In this document: positions 1-10,057 of the stretch, in pieces
How positions within the stretch are numbered: position 1 is the stretch's first letter
Layout: each line of letters begins with the position of its first letter
Source of the DNA: Phycisphaerae bacterium
GTDB lineage: Bacteria > Planctomycetota > Phycisphaerae > Phycisphaerales > SM1A02
NCBI GenBank assembly: GCA_002709295.1
Contig: PAQL01000001.1
Coordinates: 1 to 64,000, forward strand
DNA: 64,000 bases
Reading direction: 5' to 3'
Position numbers and translations under genes: made by a program
The notes under the pieces: generated by a model
The model's input: the letters and a program-made list of their open reading frames with translations, nothing else
What the model was told of the DNA's origin: nothing
The model's database searches: none

Positions 1-51
1 TGCCTGGGAGCACCGTCCCTGCATGGCCAGGGCTGCTCTTATAGATCACCG

Positions 52-552
52 TCAGACGCTCGTCCAGCGCGCTCTTGGACTTGGCATCGTTACCCTTCCC
101 GCTCGGGTGTCCCAATAACGGCGTTCCCTCCGTCGGATCTCCAGATCGCTTCCGTCCGAGTGCACCAGCACGATGTCCAGTCGATCCGTGCTCAACCGCC
201 GAAGGCTTCGGTCGACGCTCCGATCCACCGCCTCGGCGGAGAAGTCGTACCGTCCCTCTCCGTCCTCCCAGACCTCCCCGACCTTCGTGCTCAGGACGAA
301 CGAATCGCGACGGGCCTTCAGGCCGCGACCGATGCGTTCCTCGCTGATGCCGTAGGCGGGGGCGGTGTCGATCAGATTCACGCCGAGGTCCAGCACGTGA
401 TTGAGGATGGAGGCACTCTCCTCCTCGGTGGGCAGTTCGTAGCCATCCCGGTACTTGATCCCCTCGTTGCGTCCGATCTTGAACGCGCCGAATCCGATCG
501 GGGAGAGCTTCAGGCCGGTCCGGCCGAGCGGACGTCCTGGTGTGATGTCCAT
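52..552 (-). CDS. Aldo/keto reductase, C-terminally truncated at the window edge
   Basis: NAD(P)H-dependent oxidoreductase of the aldo/keto reductase superfamily, probably cytosolic, substrate unknown. The N-terminal half of the TIM barrel is clear: [18 protein letters not shown] near residue 10, then LIDTAPAYG (Asp and Tyr of the tetrad, residues 60-68), STKVG (Lys, about 90) and LVHSDG (His, about 131). The ATG at 552 follows a strong GGAGGAGG, so the 138 bases upstream in the ORF-track version are not coding. The start lies 43 nt inside the 3' end of the FAD oxidoreductase gene, suggesting co-translation. The product is only 166 residues against roughly 280-330 for the family. After about residue 139 the last 27 residues look unlike this family in any frame, so bases 1 to about 140 may be unrelated sequence or an assembly edge artefact. 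Confidence 0.75.
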   Translation of the reverse strand: MDITPGRPLGRTGLKLSPIGFGAFKIGRNEGIKYRDGYELPTEEESASILNHVLDLGVNLIDTAPAYGISEERIGRGLKARRDSFVLSTKVGEVWEDGEGRYDFSAEAVDRSVDRSLRRLSTDRLDIVLVHSDGSDLEIRRRERRYWDTRAGRVTMPSPRARWTSV

Positions 553-1760
553 GTCGCCTCCTCCCACGGATAGGGTGCGATCTCCGGTGCCAGGAGCGGC
601 CGCAGGTCCGGAGGAGCCGGGGTGCCGGATGCCGCCCGGCAGGGGATCGCCTCGAGCACTCGTGCCGCGAGTCGCGGGGCGAGCGCCCACTTGGTGGGCC
701 AGGCCGCGATCAGCCGCCCGTCATGATGGGATTCGATGGTCGCGTCGTCGGGGCGCAGTCCCTGTCCGGTCCTGCGCTCCGCCCGGTCCACCCGATAGGT
801 CGCCCATTCCAGATTCCGCAGGCTCGCGGGGTCGAGGGCGGGAAGGACGGCTTCGATCTCCCCTGCGGCGTGAGCCAGCTGGGTGGCGGGGTCCCGATCG
901 ACTCCCGATTCGGCAAGCTCACCCCCGAGCTGCCAGACCACGCGACCCTCGGAATCATGCGCGCTGGTCACGGTGATGCGGGTCCGGTTGCCGTCCACGC
1001 AATGTCCGTGCAACCGGGGGAGGTCGGGACTTCGCAGGAGGGTCATGTGAAGGGGGCGGCGCTGGGCGATGCCCGCATCCAGTCCCAGCCGGGAGAGCAG
1101 GCCCTCGTTGCCGGTGCCGGCCGCAAGCACGACCGCCTCGGGTCGCAGGCACACCTCGCCCGAGCCGTCGCGAAGCGTCACGGTGTCGACCAGCCCGCTT
1201 CGAGAGGAGATCTCGATCCCCTCGGGTCCGGAGACTCCGACGAGGCGATCCTGCAGTGGCTCGGCGATGGCCTGCAGCACGGTCCGGGTCTCGAAGACCG
1301 GCTCGTCCACTCGAAGCACCTGGCCCGGCACCGACTGGAGGATCACGGGCCGGTCCGTCCTCTTGACCGCCTCGGGTCGGCTTCTCAGGGCGGCCCTGGC
1401 CCCCAGCATCCCGATCCTCGAGGCGAGCCTCTCGGTCCGCCAGATCCACGTGCAGGGACTCGAGACCACCGCCCTGCTGAGGTCGGGCCCCTCGGAATCG
1501 GGTTCCCGGTTCATCCGCAGCCACTCCGCGGGCATGTCGCGGATGGATCCCGCCGCGGCGACGTCACGCTCTCTCAGGGTGTATTTCAGGCCGCCGTGGA
1601 TGATTCCCTGGGCACTGACGCTCTGGCCTCGGCCGATCGCGGCGCACTCCACGCCCACGGCCCGAAGTCCGGCACGAGTGGCGGCATCAAGAATCCAGAG
1701 GCCGGCGATGCCGGCTCCGAGAACCAGGAGGTCGACGGGTTGTTCGCTCGCTTCGCTCAC
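510..1760 (-). CDS. FAD-dependent oxidoreductase (DAO-like fold)
   Basis: A 416-residue flavoprotein-like oxidoreductase. An N-terminal Rossmann dinucleotide motif, [16 protein letters not shown], occupies residues 10-25, followed by a [14 protein letters not shown] stretch like that of glycerol-3-phosphate and D-amino-acid oxidases, and a second FAD-contact region [13 protein letters not shown] near residue 215. No transmembrane segment or signal peptide is visible, so it is likely cytosolic. The track ORF is far longer (744 aa), but its first part is antisense to the isocitrate dehydrogenase gene. I place the start at a GTG at 1760 preceded by GGAGG at about 11 nt. It reads away from idh with 105 bp between the starts and overlaps the downstream reductase by 43 nt, so the two probably form an operon. 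The substrate cannot be named; 2-hydroxyglutarate- or amine-type oxidation is possible. Confidence 0.8.
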   Translation of the reverse strand: MSEASEQPVDLLVLGAGIAGLWILDAATRAGLRAVGVECAAIGRGQSVSAQGIIHGGLKYTLRERDVAAAGSIRDMPAEWLRMNREPDSEGPDLSRAVVSSPCTWIWRTERLASRIGMLGARAALRSRPEAVKRTDRPVILQSVPGQVLRVDEPVFETRTVLQAIAEPLQDRLVGVSGPEGIEISSRSGLVDTVTLRDGSGEVCLRPEAVVLAAGTGNEGLLSRLGLDAGIAQRRPLHMTLLRSPDLPRLHGHCVDGNRTRITVTSAHDSEGRVVWQLGGELAESGVDRDPATQLAHAAGEIEAVLPALDPASLRNLEWATYRVDRAERRTGQGLRPDDATIESHHDGRLIAAWPTKWALAPRLAARVLEAIPCRAASGTPAPPDLRPLLAPEIAPYPWEEATWTSHQDVRSAGPA

Positions 1761-1865
1761 CTCAGGACGGTACCTCCGAGAGGAGGTTCGGGGCGCGGTA
1801 TCCTCGTGATCCGGCTGCGAAGTCCCCAGTCCGGATTCACCCCCGTCCCAGACAAGGAACGTCCC

Positions 1866-2900
1866 GTGGAACATGGTTGCGTGCTCGTGCCGGGAGACGG
1901 CATCGGTCCCGAAGTCGTCGCTGCGGCCCGGAGGATCATCGACGCCTCGCTCGCGAATGAGGGGTCGTCGATCCGCTGGGTGGAACGGGATGCGGGCACC
2001 GCGGCCCTCGAGAAGGGCCATGACAGCCTTCTTCCCGAGGACACCGTCACGGCCATCAAGGAGGAGGGGGTCGCCCTGAAGGGCCCGTGCACCACGCCGA
2101 TCGGAGGAGGATTCTCCTCCGTCAACGTGGCCCTGAGGAAGACCCTGGATCTCTACGGGGCGGTCCGTCCGGTCCGCAGCCTCGATGGCGTCGAGACCCG
2201 CTACCGGGACGTCGACGTGGTGGTCGTCCGGGAGAACACCGAGGGTCTCTATGCCGGGATCGAGAACGAGATCACTCCCGGGGTGGTGACCAGCCTCAAG
2301 GTCGCCACCGACCGTGCCTGCCGACGGATCGCGAAGTTCGCCTTCACCTACGCCCGGGACCGGGGCATCGGACGAGTCACCGCCTTTCACAAGGCGAACA
2401 TCATGAAGCTCTCCGACGGTCTGTTCATCCGATGCGCACGCGAGGTCCACGAGGCCGAGTTCACGGACATCGAGTACGAGGAGCTCATCATCGATGCGGC
2501 GTGCATGCGACTGGTCCAGGATCCCTCGCGGTTCGGGGTCCTGCTCTGCGAGAACCTCTACGGCGACGTGGTGAGCGATCTCTGTGCCGGCTTCGTCGGA
2601 GGGCTCGGCGTCACCCCGGGAGCCAACTTCGGCGAAAAGAACGCCGTGTTCGAGGCGGTGCATGGATCCGCTCCGGACATCGCCGGAAAGGGCCTCGCCA
2701 ATCCGCTCGCGATCACCATGAGCGGCGTGATGATGCTCAATCATCTTTCGGTGAAGACCGGTGATGCCGACATGGGCCGGGCCGCGTCACGCATCCGCGA
2801 CGCCTACGACCGGGCGCTTCGCGAAGGAGCCCGCACCGGAGACCTCGGAGGCGACCTGGGGACCGAGGCCTTCGCGGATGCGGTGATCGAACGGTTCTAG
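1866..2900 (+). CDS. Isocitrate dehydrogenase (NAD+)-like beta-decarboxylating dehydrogenase
   Basis: Oxidative decarboxylation of isocitrate to 2-oxoglutarate in the TCA cycle, by homology. The 344-residue protein opens with VLVPGDGIGPEVV, carries the substrate-binding block GGGFSSVNVALRKTLDLYG with VRPVRSL (about residues 80-105), then RENTEGLYAGIE, AFHKANIMKLSDG, and the Asp-rich metal site NLYGDVVSDLCAG. The NTEGLYAG and KANIMK combination is typical of NAD-dependent isocitrate dehydrogenase rather than isopropylmalate dehydrogenase, though 3-isopropylmalate or homoisocitrate use cannot be excluded. The GTG at 1866 has AAGGA 9 nt upstream; the 1.1 kb of open frame before it is antisense to the FAD oxidoreductase. 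It is followed 57 bp later by a histone-deacetylase-like gene on the same strand. Confidence 0.88.
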   Translation: MEHGCVLVPGDGIGPEVVAAARRIIDASLANEGSSIRWVERDAGTAALEKGHDSLLPEDTVTAIKEEGVALKGPCTTPIGGGFSSVNVALRKTLDLYGAVRPVRSLDGVETRYRDVDVVVVRENTEGLYAGIENEITPGVVTSLKVATDRACRRIAKFAFTYARDRGIGRVTAFHKANIMKLSDGLFIRCAREVHEAEFTDIEYEELIIDAACMRLVQDPSRFGVLLCENLYGDVVSDLCAGFVGGLGVTPGANFGEKNAVFEAVHGSAPDIAGKGLANPLAITMSGVMMLNHLSVKTGDADMGRAASRIRDAYDRALREGARTGDLGGDLGTEAFADAVIERF

Positions 2901-2957
2901 TCCATCGGAGAACCGAACGGCGACTCCGATCCCGGATCCCCGTCGAATCCCGATCAG

Positions 2958-3896
2958 ATGCGCGCCTGTTTCCACGAGGACTACGAGATCCCGCTCCCGG
3001 AGGGGCATCCCTTTCCGATGCGGAAGTTCTCCGCCCTTCGCGACATCCTCCGCGCAGAGGGGATCGTGGGTCCCGAGGAGCTCGTGGAACCCGAAGAGAT
3101 CGACTGGGACGATCTCCGGCTCGTCCACGACGAGTCGTACCTGCAGAAGCTCGCCACGGGCACCCTCGACCGACTGGAGGAACGACGGCTGGGGCTGCCC
3201 TGGAGTCCGGCTCTGGTGCGCCGGTCCCGCCTGGCGGTGCAGGGCACCCTCATGGCGGGTTGGAACGCTCTCGAGGACGGTGTCGCGGCCAACCTCGCCG
3301 GAGGCACCCATCATGCCTGTCCCGATCATGGCGAAGGCTTCTGCGTCCTCAACGACGTCGGCGTCGCGATCCGCATCCTGCAGCGGGAGGAGGAGATCCG
3401 CAGGGCGATGGTGGTCGATCTCGACGTGCACCAGGGCAACGGGAACGCGATCTGCTTCGCGAAGGACCCGACGGTATTCACCTACTCGATGCACGGCGGG
3501 CGCAACTTTCCGATGCGGAAGCCCCCCAGCGATCTCGACGTCCCTCTCGAGGATCACGTGGGCGACCGGGAGTACCTCGCCACCCTCGAGGGGACGCTCC
3601 CCGATGCGATCTCACAGGCCCGCCCGGACATCGTCTTCCTGCTCTCCGGCGTCGATGTGGTGGTGGGGGACCGGTACGGACGACTGGCCCTGACCAGGGA
3701 CGGCCTCCGTCGCCGTGAACATCTGGCACAGGGCATCCTCGCGTCCGCGGGTCTTCCGGTGGTGCTCGTGCTCTCCGGCGGATACGCGGAAACGCCGCAG
3801 CTGACCGCCGACCTCCATGCAGAGGCTCATCGGGCCGCCCGGGTCGTCTTCGGCGGCGGTCCGTCGGCACCCATCAGGAACTCCGACGATCGCTGA
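2958..3896 (+). CDS. Histone deacetylase family protein (class IV / HDAC11-like)
   Basis: Zn-dependent deacetylase of the arginase/deacetylase fold, 312 residues. Visible active-site parts are the tandem histidines in GGTHHACPDHGEGFC (about 112-126), the metal ligands in VVDLDVHQGNG (Asp-x-His, about 152-162) and the second Asp region LLSGVDVVVGDRYGRL. The opening FHEDYEIPLPEGHPFPMRKF is characteristic of the HDAC11-like bacterial subgroup. Likely substrates are acetylated small amines or acetyl-lysine on proteins, not histones (inference). It lies 57 bp after the isocitrate dehydrogenase and probably shares its transcript, so a link to acetyl-CoA/TCA flux or protein acetylation control is possible. 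No strong Shine-Dalgarno precedes the ATG at 2958. It ends 15 bp from the convergent smc gene. Confidence 0.87.
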   Translation: MRACFHEDYEIPLPEGHPFPMRKFSALRDILRAEGIVGPEELVEPEEIDWDDLRLVHDESYLQKLATGTLDRLEERRLGLPWSPALVRRSRLAVQGTLMAGWNALEDGVAANLAGGTHHACPDHGEGFCVLNDVGVAIRILQREEEIRRAMVVDLDVHQGNGNAICFAKDPTVFTYSMHGGRNFPMRKPPSDLDVPLEDHVGDREYLATLEGTLPDAISQARPDIVFLLSGVDVVVGDRYGRLALTRDGLRRREHLAQGILASAGLPVVLVLSGGYAETPQLTADLHAEAHRAARVVFGGGPSAPIRNSDDR

Positions 3897-3911
3897 TGTC
3901 CGGCTTCCGGA

Positions 3912-6900
3912 TCAGTCGTCCCACGCGTCGGCGAGCACTCCGGCACCGTGGTCGGCGGATGGAGCATCCTCGACCGGGGCGGTCCGGAGGGTCCCCGGAT
4001 CCACCGGCTCGGTCTCGATCTGGAGACGGGGTGCCTCGATGGGCGCCTCTTCATCCTCCATCCGACGGACCGCCTCGTCGGCGATCCTGCCGTCACCATC
4101 GACCTCGTCGAACTTGACCGTGACGCGACGGGAGACGCCGCGTTCGGGCATGGTGACACCGAAGAGCCGGTCGCAGGCCTGCATCGTCCGCTTGTGGTGC
4201 GTGATGACGATGAAGTGGGACTGATCGAGGAACTCGCGGACGACGTTGCAGAAGCGTTCGACGTTCGCCTCGTCCAGCGCCGCATCGACCTCGTCGAGGA
4301 TGCAGAAGGGGGAGGGCTTGCTCTGGAAGATGGCCATCAGCAGTGCCACCGCGGTCATGGTCTTCTCTCCACCGGAGAGCTGGCTGATGACCCGGGGCTC
4401 CTTGCCGGGAGGCTTGGCCCGGATCTCGATCCCGGACTCCAGCCAGTCGACGGTGCCATCCTCGCCGGGAAGCAGATAGAGCGCCGCGCTGCCGCCGCCG
4501 AAGAGGCGTCTGAACATGCCCTGATTGCCCGCGAAATTGTCGCGGACCCGGTTGAAGGTCTCCTCGAACCGGGTGCGGGAGGCGGTGTCGAGCTTCTCGA
4601 CCAGATCGCCCAGCCGGGTGCGGGCCTCGTCGATGTCCTCGAGCTGACGGGCCAGGTCCTCGTTTCGCTCCTCGAGATCATCGAGCTCCTCGATCGCCTC
4701 GAGGTTCACGTTCCCGAGCGCCTTGATGGCCGCCTTGAGCTCGTCGGCCTCGGTGATCGCGGAGGACCGGTCGAATGCCGCCGGTTGATCATCGTCGGTG
4801 GCAGGGTGGGCGTCCACGAGGGCGGCCAGATCGAATCCGGTCTCCTCGAGCACCGCCTCCTCGAGACTCTCCCGCTTGATCTCGACCTCGCGTCGGGAGA
4901 TCTCGATGGCATGAAGATCCCGGTCGAGGCGCTGGGCATCCACCCGGGCTCCAGCCAGGGACTCGGCGGTCTCCTCGACCCTCGTCGAGGCGGCTTCCAG
5001 TTCACGGGTCTGATCCGCGAACTGCCCGGTCATGCCGGCGAGCTGGCCTTTCGCCTGTTCGAGACCGGCTTCGGCCTCCCGGATGGCGTCGCCGTAGCCG
5101 GTGATTCGTTCCTGCCGCTCACCGATCTGCTCGTTGGATCGATCGAGCTGTCGGCCGACGTCCTCGGTGGTGCCGGCGAGTCGGGTCCGTTCCCGCCGGG
5201 TCGAATCAAGGCGGGCGTTGATCTCACCAAGCGCGGTTCGCGTCTCGGCGACCAGTTCGCCGGTCCGTTCGAAGCCGGTGGTGGCCTCCTCGAGGTCGCG
5301 TGAGGCGGCATTCCGGGCGGTGGAGGCCTCCGCCTCCCGCTCGATGCTCGCCATGCGGATCGCATCGAGGCGACGTCGTTCGTCGCGGGCCTCCGCGATC
5401 CGGGTCTCGACCTCCCTGATCTCGGCCACGACCTCGGCCTGCTCGCGCTCGATTCGATCGATGAGCTGGGTCTGCCGTTCGATCGCGTATCGCTGCTCGA
5501 CCTCCTCGGCCCGGATCTCCTGGAGTCGCTCCGACAGCTGCTGACGACGTTCTCCGCTGGTCTCGTGTTCGGCGTCCAGCGAGCTGGCCTCGCGGTCGAG
5601 CACGACCCGTGCCGCCTCGAGGGTGTCGATCAGTCGATCGAGGTCCTGGCGTTCCGCACGACGGGACAGCAGTCCGTGGCCGTCCTCCCGCCCGGAGGCG
5701 GCGTTGAGCACGACCCTGCCATCGAGTTCGAGGGCATGGCCGTCACGCGTGGCGAATCGACGGCGGACGTCCATGTCGTTCAGGCGACGGGCTTCGTCGA
5801 GATCCTCGGTCACGAGCGTCTCGCCGAGCACGTGACGAAGCACCGCACGGGTGTCCTGATCGCAACGCACGAGATCGATGATCGACCGGGGAGTGAAGCT
5901 GGCGAGGCTGGCGAAGGGGAGCGGTGGTTCGGCGACCGGGGGCGGTGAGTGCAGCCGGGAGAGCGGAAGCAGCTCGACACGTCCCTCGAGACCGGGAATG
6001 AGTTCATGGATGCGACGGGCGGTCTCGCTGGAATCCACGAGCACGGCCTGAAGATGGGTTCCCAGTGCGGCTTCGACCGCTTCGGCATCGTCGCGATCGA
6101 CCTCGAGACGATCCGCCAGCGGGCCCATGATCCCGTCCAGTCGATCGGAGAGTTCGAGCACGTCTCGAACCGCGGCACCGATGCCCTCCCCGGCGCTCTC
6201 CATCTCCTCCAGAAGACGATGGCGGGATTCAACGTTGGTCCGTTCATCGCGGTTCGTGGCGAGTCGCTCGGCCAGGTCGGTCCGACGGTCGCCCAGGGCG
6301 GAGAGACGGGCCTCCTCCTCCAGCAGTTCCTTCTCGATCCTGGCGCCGTCGTCGGCGAGCACCTCGGAGCGCACCCTGCAGGCGGCACGCTGGGTCTGGT
6401 GGTGATCGAGATCGCTGGCGAAGGGATGCACCCGTTCCGCGAGTCGAGCCAGTCGTTCGTGAAGGCCGGCCTCCCGGGTGTCGGCCCCCTCGATCTCCGA
6501 CTCCGCCCGGATCCGGGCGCGATCCGCCTCGGCGACGCTCTCGAGTGCGATCGAATGGACCTGGGCGGCCTCGCCTCGACGGGACTCCCAGTCGCGACGG
6601 GCCTCGCTGGCCTCGGCCAGAGCACGCTCCGCGGCCGCGCCTTCCTTCGCCGCATCGTCGATCCTCGCCTCGACCTCGGCCAGTTCGCGACGACATTCGT
6701 CGAGACGGACCTCCATCTCGCCGATCTGTCGGGTCTCCTCGGCGATCTCCGCTTCGGCCTCCGCACGATGCTTGGAGACCAGGTCGATCCGCTGCTGGTT
6801 CTGTTCGAGCAGTCCCTGGGCGGAGAGCCTCTCCTGTTCGAGGGCGTGCTGGGCCTGCTGGATGCGATGCCGGGCGATCTCCGCATCCTGCTTCGCCTGT

Positions 6901-7853
6901 TCCAGCGAGGTCAGGCCGGCGGAGATCCGGTTGCGCTCCTGGTTGAGCTGGGCGAGCTGGCTCGTGAGCCCGGCCAGTCGCTGGTCGAACTCCGCCGACT
7001 GATCGAGGATGATCGCGACGCGAAGATCTCGACGGCGACCGTCCAGCTCGCGGAAGCGTCGAGCCTTCTCGGCCTGGCCTCGCACGATGCGAAGCCGCCG
7101 TTCGGTGCTGGAGAGCTTCTCCCGGACCTGGACGAGGTTTCGCTCGGCGGCGTCGAGCTTCCTCGCGGCCTCGACCTTCCGCTGTCGGAACTTCGCGACC
7201 CCTGCGGCCTCCTCGAGGATCGAGCGGCGCTCCATGGGGTTGGCCAGCAGCATCGCGTCGACCTTGCCCTGCTCGATGATCGAGTAGGCGTTGGTGCCCA
7301 CGCCGGTGTCGAGGAAGAGTTCCTTGATGTCGCGAAGCCGGCAGCGTCGGGCGTTGATCAGATACTCGCTCCGGCCGTCGGCATAGAGCCGACGCGTCAC
7401 GCCGACCTCGTCGCTGTCGACGGGGAGACGTCGATCCCGGACCCGGGTCCGATCGACCACGGCGTTGTCGCCGGTGGCCAGGGCGAGTTCCTCGTCCGTG
7501 CCGCCGAAGGCGTCGTTCTCGACCGTGTCCTCGGGGAGGATGCTGGACGGATCGGTGTCCGCCGGCGTCTCGGGACGTGGCGTGGCGAGGCGGGGATTCT
7601 CGAAGGTGAGCGTGACCTCCGCCATGCCCATCGGCTTCCGGGCCACGCTGCCGGCGAAGATCACGTCCTGCATCGCGGAGCCACGGAGGCTCTTGGCGCT
7701 CCGCTCTCCGAGGACCCACTTCACGGCATCGACGACGTTGCTCTTGCCGCAGCCATTGGGACCGACGACGCCGATGATGGGCTCGTCGAAGTCGAACTCC
7801 GTCCGGTCTGCGAAGCTCTTGAACCCCGAGAGGGTCAGTCTGGCAAGTCTCAC
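3912..7853 (-). CDS. smc: Chromosome segregation ATPase SMC
   Basis: Condensin subunit that compacts and segregates the chromosome as a homodimer with ScpA/ScpB. At 1313 residues it is longer than the usual 1150-1200. It has Walker [14 protein letters not shown] at about 31, long Arg/Glu-rich coiled coils, a hinge near residues 540-640 ([14 protein letters not shown], then [11 protein letters not shown]), a second coiled coil, the ABC signature LSGGEKTM near 1156 and Walker [15 protein letters not shown] near 1183. Two oddities: the N-terminal head has an acidic insert of about 60 residues ([13 protein letters not shown] region) between the ENP strand and the [11 protein letters not shown] block, and the C terminus extends roughly 60 residues past the head with an acidic, Pro-rich tail. 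The start is GTG at 7853, with AGGAGGT 8 nt upstream. No scpA or scpB lies nearby. Confidence 0.96.
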   Translation of the reverse strand: MRLARLTLSGFKSFADRTEFDFDEPIIGVVGPNGCGKSNVVDAVKWVLGERSAKSLRGSAMQDVIFAGSVARKPMGMAEVTLTFENPRLATPRPETPADTDPSSILPEDTVENDAFGGTDEELALATGDNAVVDRTRVRDRRLPVDSDEVGVTRRLYADGRSEYLINARRCRLRDIKELFLDTGVGTNAYSIIEQGKVDAMLLANPMERRSILEEAAGVAKFRQRKVEAARKLDAAERNLVQVREKLSSTERRLRIVRGQAEKARRFRELDGRRRDLRVAIILDQSAEFDQRLAGLTSQLAQLNQERNRISAGLTSLEQAKQDAEIARHRIQQAQHALEQERLSAQGLLEQNQQRIDLVSKHRAEAEAEIAEETRQIGEMEVRLDECRRELAEVEARIDDAAKEGAAAERALAEASEARRDWESRRGEAAQVHSIALESVAEADRARIRAESEIEGADTREAGLHERLARLAERVHPFASDLDHHQTQRAACRVRSEVLADDGARIEKELLEEEARLSALGDRRTDLAERLATNRDERTNVESRHRLLEEMESAGEGIGAAVRDVLELSDRLDGIMGPLADRLEVDRDDAEAVEAALGTHLQAVLVDSSETARRIHELIPGLEGRVELLPLSRLHSPPPVAEPPLPFASLASFTPRSIIDLVRCDQDTRAVLRHVLGETLVTEDLDEARRLNDMDVRRRFATRDGHALELDGRVVLNAASGREDGHGLLSRRAERQDLDRLIDTLEAARVVLDREASSLDAEHETSGERRQQLSERLQEIRAEEVEQRYAIERQTQLIDRIEREQAEVVAEIREVETRIAEARDERRRLDAIRMASIEREAEASTARNAASRDLEEATTGFERTGELVAETRTALGEINARLDSTRRERTRLAGTTEDVGRQLDRSNEQIGERQERITGYGDAIREAEAGLEQAKGQLAGMTGQFADQTRELEAASTRVEETAESLAGARVDAQRLDRDLHAIEISRREVEIKRESLEEAVLEETGFDLAALVDAHPATDDDQPAAFDRSSAITEADELKAAIKALGNVNLEAIEELDDLEERNEDLARQLEDIDEARTRLGDLVEKLDTASRTRFEETFNRVRDNFAGNQGMFRRLFGGGSAALYLLPGEDGTVDWLESGIEIRAKPPGKEPRVISQLSGGEKTMTAVALLMAIFQSKPSPFCILDEVDAALDEANVERFCNVVREFLDQSHFIVITHHKRTMQACDRLFGVTMPERGVSRRVTVKFDEVDGDGRIADEAVRRMEDEEAPIEAPRLQIETEPVDPGTLRTAPVEDAPSADHGAGVLADAWDD

Positions 7854-7941
7854 TGCTACGACCTCCTGTCGTCAGTCGCCGGGCATCCCTGCCCGGCATG
7901 ATGCGAGAATCGGATGCAGAACGTCATGCTGGAATCCAACC

Positions 7942-9765
7942 TCACCGTGGCACAGTATGGCGGCCAGGGCGGGCTCGATCAACCGCCTCCAGGCCATCGG
8001 GCTCCTCGTCCTCGTCGATCTCGATCAGATCGGACTCGAACTCCGGCCGCTCCTCCTCCTCCTCGGTCTCCCGGGCCATGAGGATGGCGGAGAGGACACG
8101 GTCCTGTTCGGCCTTGAAATCCGCCGGAATGAACCCGGCCCGCCAGAGCTGATGGATCGCCCCGATGGTCTCGCCGTAGCTGAGGCCGATGCCCGGAGCG
8201 GGGGCCTCGATGGTGCTCTGGTGGCCCATGTAGGCGATGAGCTCGGCCACCTCGGGAGAGACCATGTCGGTCTGAGGCGGGATCCCGTCGGCCTCCCGGA
8301 AGAAGATCTCCAGCTCCTCGTTGCCGGCATCGGCCTTGATGAGCAGCCGGTCGGTCCAGGCCTCGAGGAACATGGGGCGTTCGACCTCGAGGATCTTGCC
8401 GAAGAGGACGATCCGGGGCTCCCCGGTCTGAGCCACGTAGATCATCGGGGATTCGCTGGGCACGAGATTGAGCGTGAACTTCTCGTCGATGTCGTAGGCG
8501 AGCACGATCGGGTCGCGACGACGCTCCAGAGCCTCGAAGATCGCCAGCCTCACATTGACGTCCTCGTGGTCCAGAAGGGGCCTCAGGCCCACTTCGATGG
8601 CGGGATTGGCCCCCATGTCGGAGAGCAGGGCGATGGCTGCCAGCTGGGCCGTGGGACTGCCGTTCTCAGCCAGATCGATCAGATCGGCGGTGCAGGCGGC
8701 GTCGTCGAGCATCGCCCCGGCGGTGAGAGCCGCCAGGCGCGGCCCCTCCTCCGGGTAGTCGTAGAGATCCTGGAGCACGGGAATGGCCTTGGGGCCGACG
8801 GACTGCCACCGCCATCGTGCGACCTTGGCGTATCCGGGATTCGCGAGCACCGAGCGCTTGATCGCCAGGGCGATCGATTCAGCGGCCTCGGGGCGCAGGG
8901 CGGTGTGCTTGATCAGTTCGACGAACTCGTCGGTGTTCTCGTGGAAGCTCGGCGGCACCACGATCTGGATCTCGTCGCCGCTTCGACCGCGGGCGGTCTC
9001 GTCCGGCTGGCCGGGCTCCCGGGGGTATCTGGAGTTGATCGCGTTCTGAATGCGGGCGGCCCGACTGTGGCTGGTCACCGCCATCCGAAGCTTGAGCGGC
9101 ATCGACTCGGTGATCGTCCCGCCATCGAGGATCCGGCCGGTCAATCGGTCCACGATGTCACGGCCGCTGCCGTCGGGGGTGGCGAAGGGATTGATGAAGA
9201 TCGGCCCCTTGGCGGAGGCAAGGGCGCTGGCCTGACGCGATCCGGTCTGCAGGGCACCGGGTCGCAGATCGGCGGTGTAGAGCCGGCCTCCCTCGAGGCT
9301 CGTGGTGCTCGTCCCGGGAGCCGAATAGACCCGGACGTCGAAATGCTGGTCCTCCACCCCTCCGGGCGGAATGACGCCCTCGACGATCACCACCGCGGTG
9401 TCCTCGGAGTTGAGCATCGCTTCCGGCGTGACGTCGCCGAAGCCGGTCGCGGCGTTGCCGACCCCTCGCCGGGCCATCTCCTGGATCATCCAGCTTCGGA
9501 CCGGCGCGGGCATGTCCCGGCTTCCCGTCCCACGAAGGCCGACCACCAGCCCGTATCCCCTGACCACGGTCGGGGCGTCGCCGACGAAGACGGCCTCGCT
9601 GGCGATCGTGCCACGCATGATCGGCTGGATGTCGATCTCGAAGTTTCGCCGTTCAAGAGTGGTGGCGGACTCCTTGCGATCGGCTCGCTCGACCATGTCG
9701 CACCCCGTGATCGCGGTGAACAGCATGGCCGCGAGCGGGAGGGAGAGGAGGTGTGAACTGGCCAT
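7942..9765 (-). CDS. FlgI-like lipoprotein with HEAT-like repeats
   Basis: A 607-residue probable outer-membrane or periplasmic lipoprotein. Residues 1-22 form a signal peptide ending in a lipobox-like LFTAITGC. Residues about 60-290 resemble the flagellar P-ring protein FlgI: VRGYGLVVGLRGTGSRD, then VIVEGVIPPGG, FDVRVYSAPGTSTTSLEGG, and a GRLYTADLRP strand. Residues about 320-470 contain short alpha-helical repeats (VGPKAIPVLQDLYDYPEEGPR, ENGSPTAQLAAIALLSDMG, LLDHEDVNVRLAIFEALERR) that read as HEAT-like. The C terminus is Glu/Asp-rich. True FlgI is not usually a lipoprotein and lacks HEAT repeats, and no other flagellar gene is in the window. I therefore treat it as a FlgI-domain paralogue of unknown role, perhaps an envelope ring or scaffold. 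It sits 88 bp upstream of smc on the same strand. Confidence 0.72.
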   Translation of the reverse strand: MASSHLLSLPLAAMLFTAITGCDMVERADRKESATTLERRNFEIDIQPIMRGTIASEAVFVGDAPTVVRGYGLVVGLRGTGSRDMPAPVRSWMIQEMARRGVGNAATGFGDVTPEAMLNSEDTAVVIVEGVIPPGGVEDQHFDVRVYSAPGTSTTSLEGGRLYTADLRPGALQTGSRQASALASAKGPIFINPFATPDGSGRDIVDRLTGRILDGGTITESMPLKLRMAVTSHSRAARIQNAINSRYPREPGQPDETARGRSGDEIQIVVPPSFHENTDEFVELIKHTALRPEAAESIALAIKRSVLANPGYAKVARWRWQSVGPKAIPVLQDLYDYPEEGPRLAALTAGAMLDDAACTADLIDLAENGSPTAQLAAIALLSDMGANPAIEVGLRPLLDHEDVNVRLAIFEALERRRDPIVLAYDIDEKFTLNLVPSESPMIYVAQTGEPRIVLFGKILEVERPMFLEAWTDRLLIKADAGNEELEIFFREADGIPPQTDMVSPEVAELIAYMGHQSTIEAPAPGIGLSYGETIGAIHQLWRAGFIPADFKAEQDRVLSAILMARETEEEEERPEFESDLIEIDEDEEPDGLEAVDRARPGRHTVPR

Positions 9766-9889
9766 TGCGGCGATGCTCCAGACAGGGGGGGTTGGAGCAT
9801 TCTATCTGCCGGATGGGGTCCGGCTCCAGTGGCCCGGAGGGGCTCGGATGGGGGTCCCGGAAGGGATCGAAACGGGGTGAGGCGCAGTA

Positions 9890-10057
9890 TCAGGAGGCCG
9901 ACTGGCGAGCCAGGCGATCCCGGACTCTCAGAGCCACCAGGAGGGTGGCGACCACGGTGGCGGTGACGGCGGCAGCCGTCAGGTCGGCGGTCAGTTCAGG
10001 AGTCATCTGGGCCAGGGTCGGGCAGGCGTTCAGGACGGTGGTGGCGGGGGTGGTCAT
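9890..10057 (-). CDS. Small single-pass membrane protein, 55 aa
   Basis: Short hypothetical protein. After a polar N terminus containing NACPTLAQMTPEL, residues about 29-45 (LTAAAVTATVVATLLVAL) form one likely transmembrane helix, followed by a basic end RVRDRLARQSAS. The ATG at 10057 has a GAGGAG element about 7 nt upstream, which is why I start here rather than at the 82-aa ORF start. It lies upstream of the FlgI-like lipoprotein gene on the same strand (124 bp apart). No family recognised. Confidence 0.5.
   Translation of the reverse strand: MTTPATTVLNACPTLAQMTPELTADLTAAAVTATVVATLLVALRVRDRLARQSAS

Noticed and set aside
3948-5303. Long + strand ORF inside smc
   Set aside because: Antisense shadow; the minus-strand frame encodes clear SMC motifs.
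5949-7901. 650-aa + strand ORF
   Set aside because: Antisense to the smc N-terminal half, no ribosome site, composition typical of GC-rich shadow ORFs.
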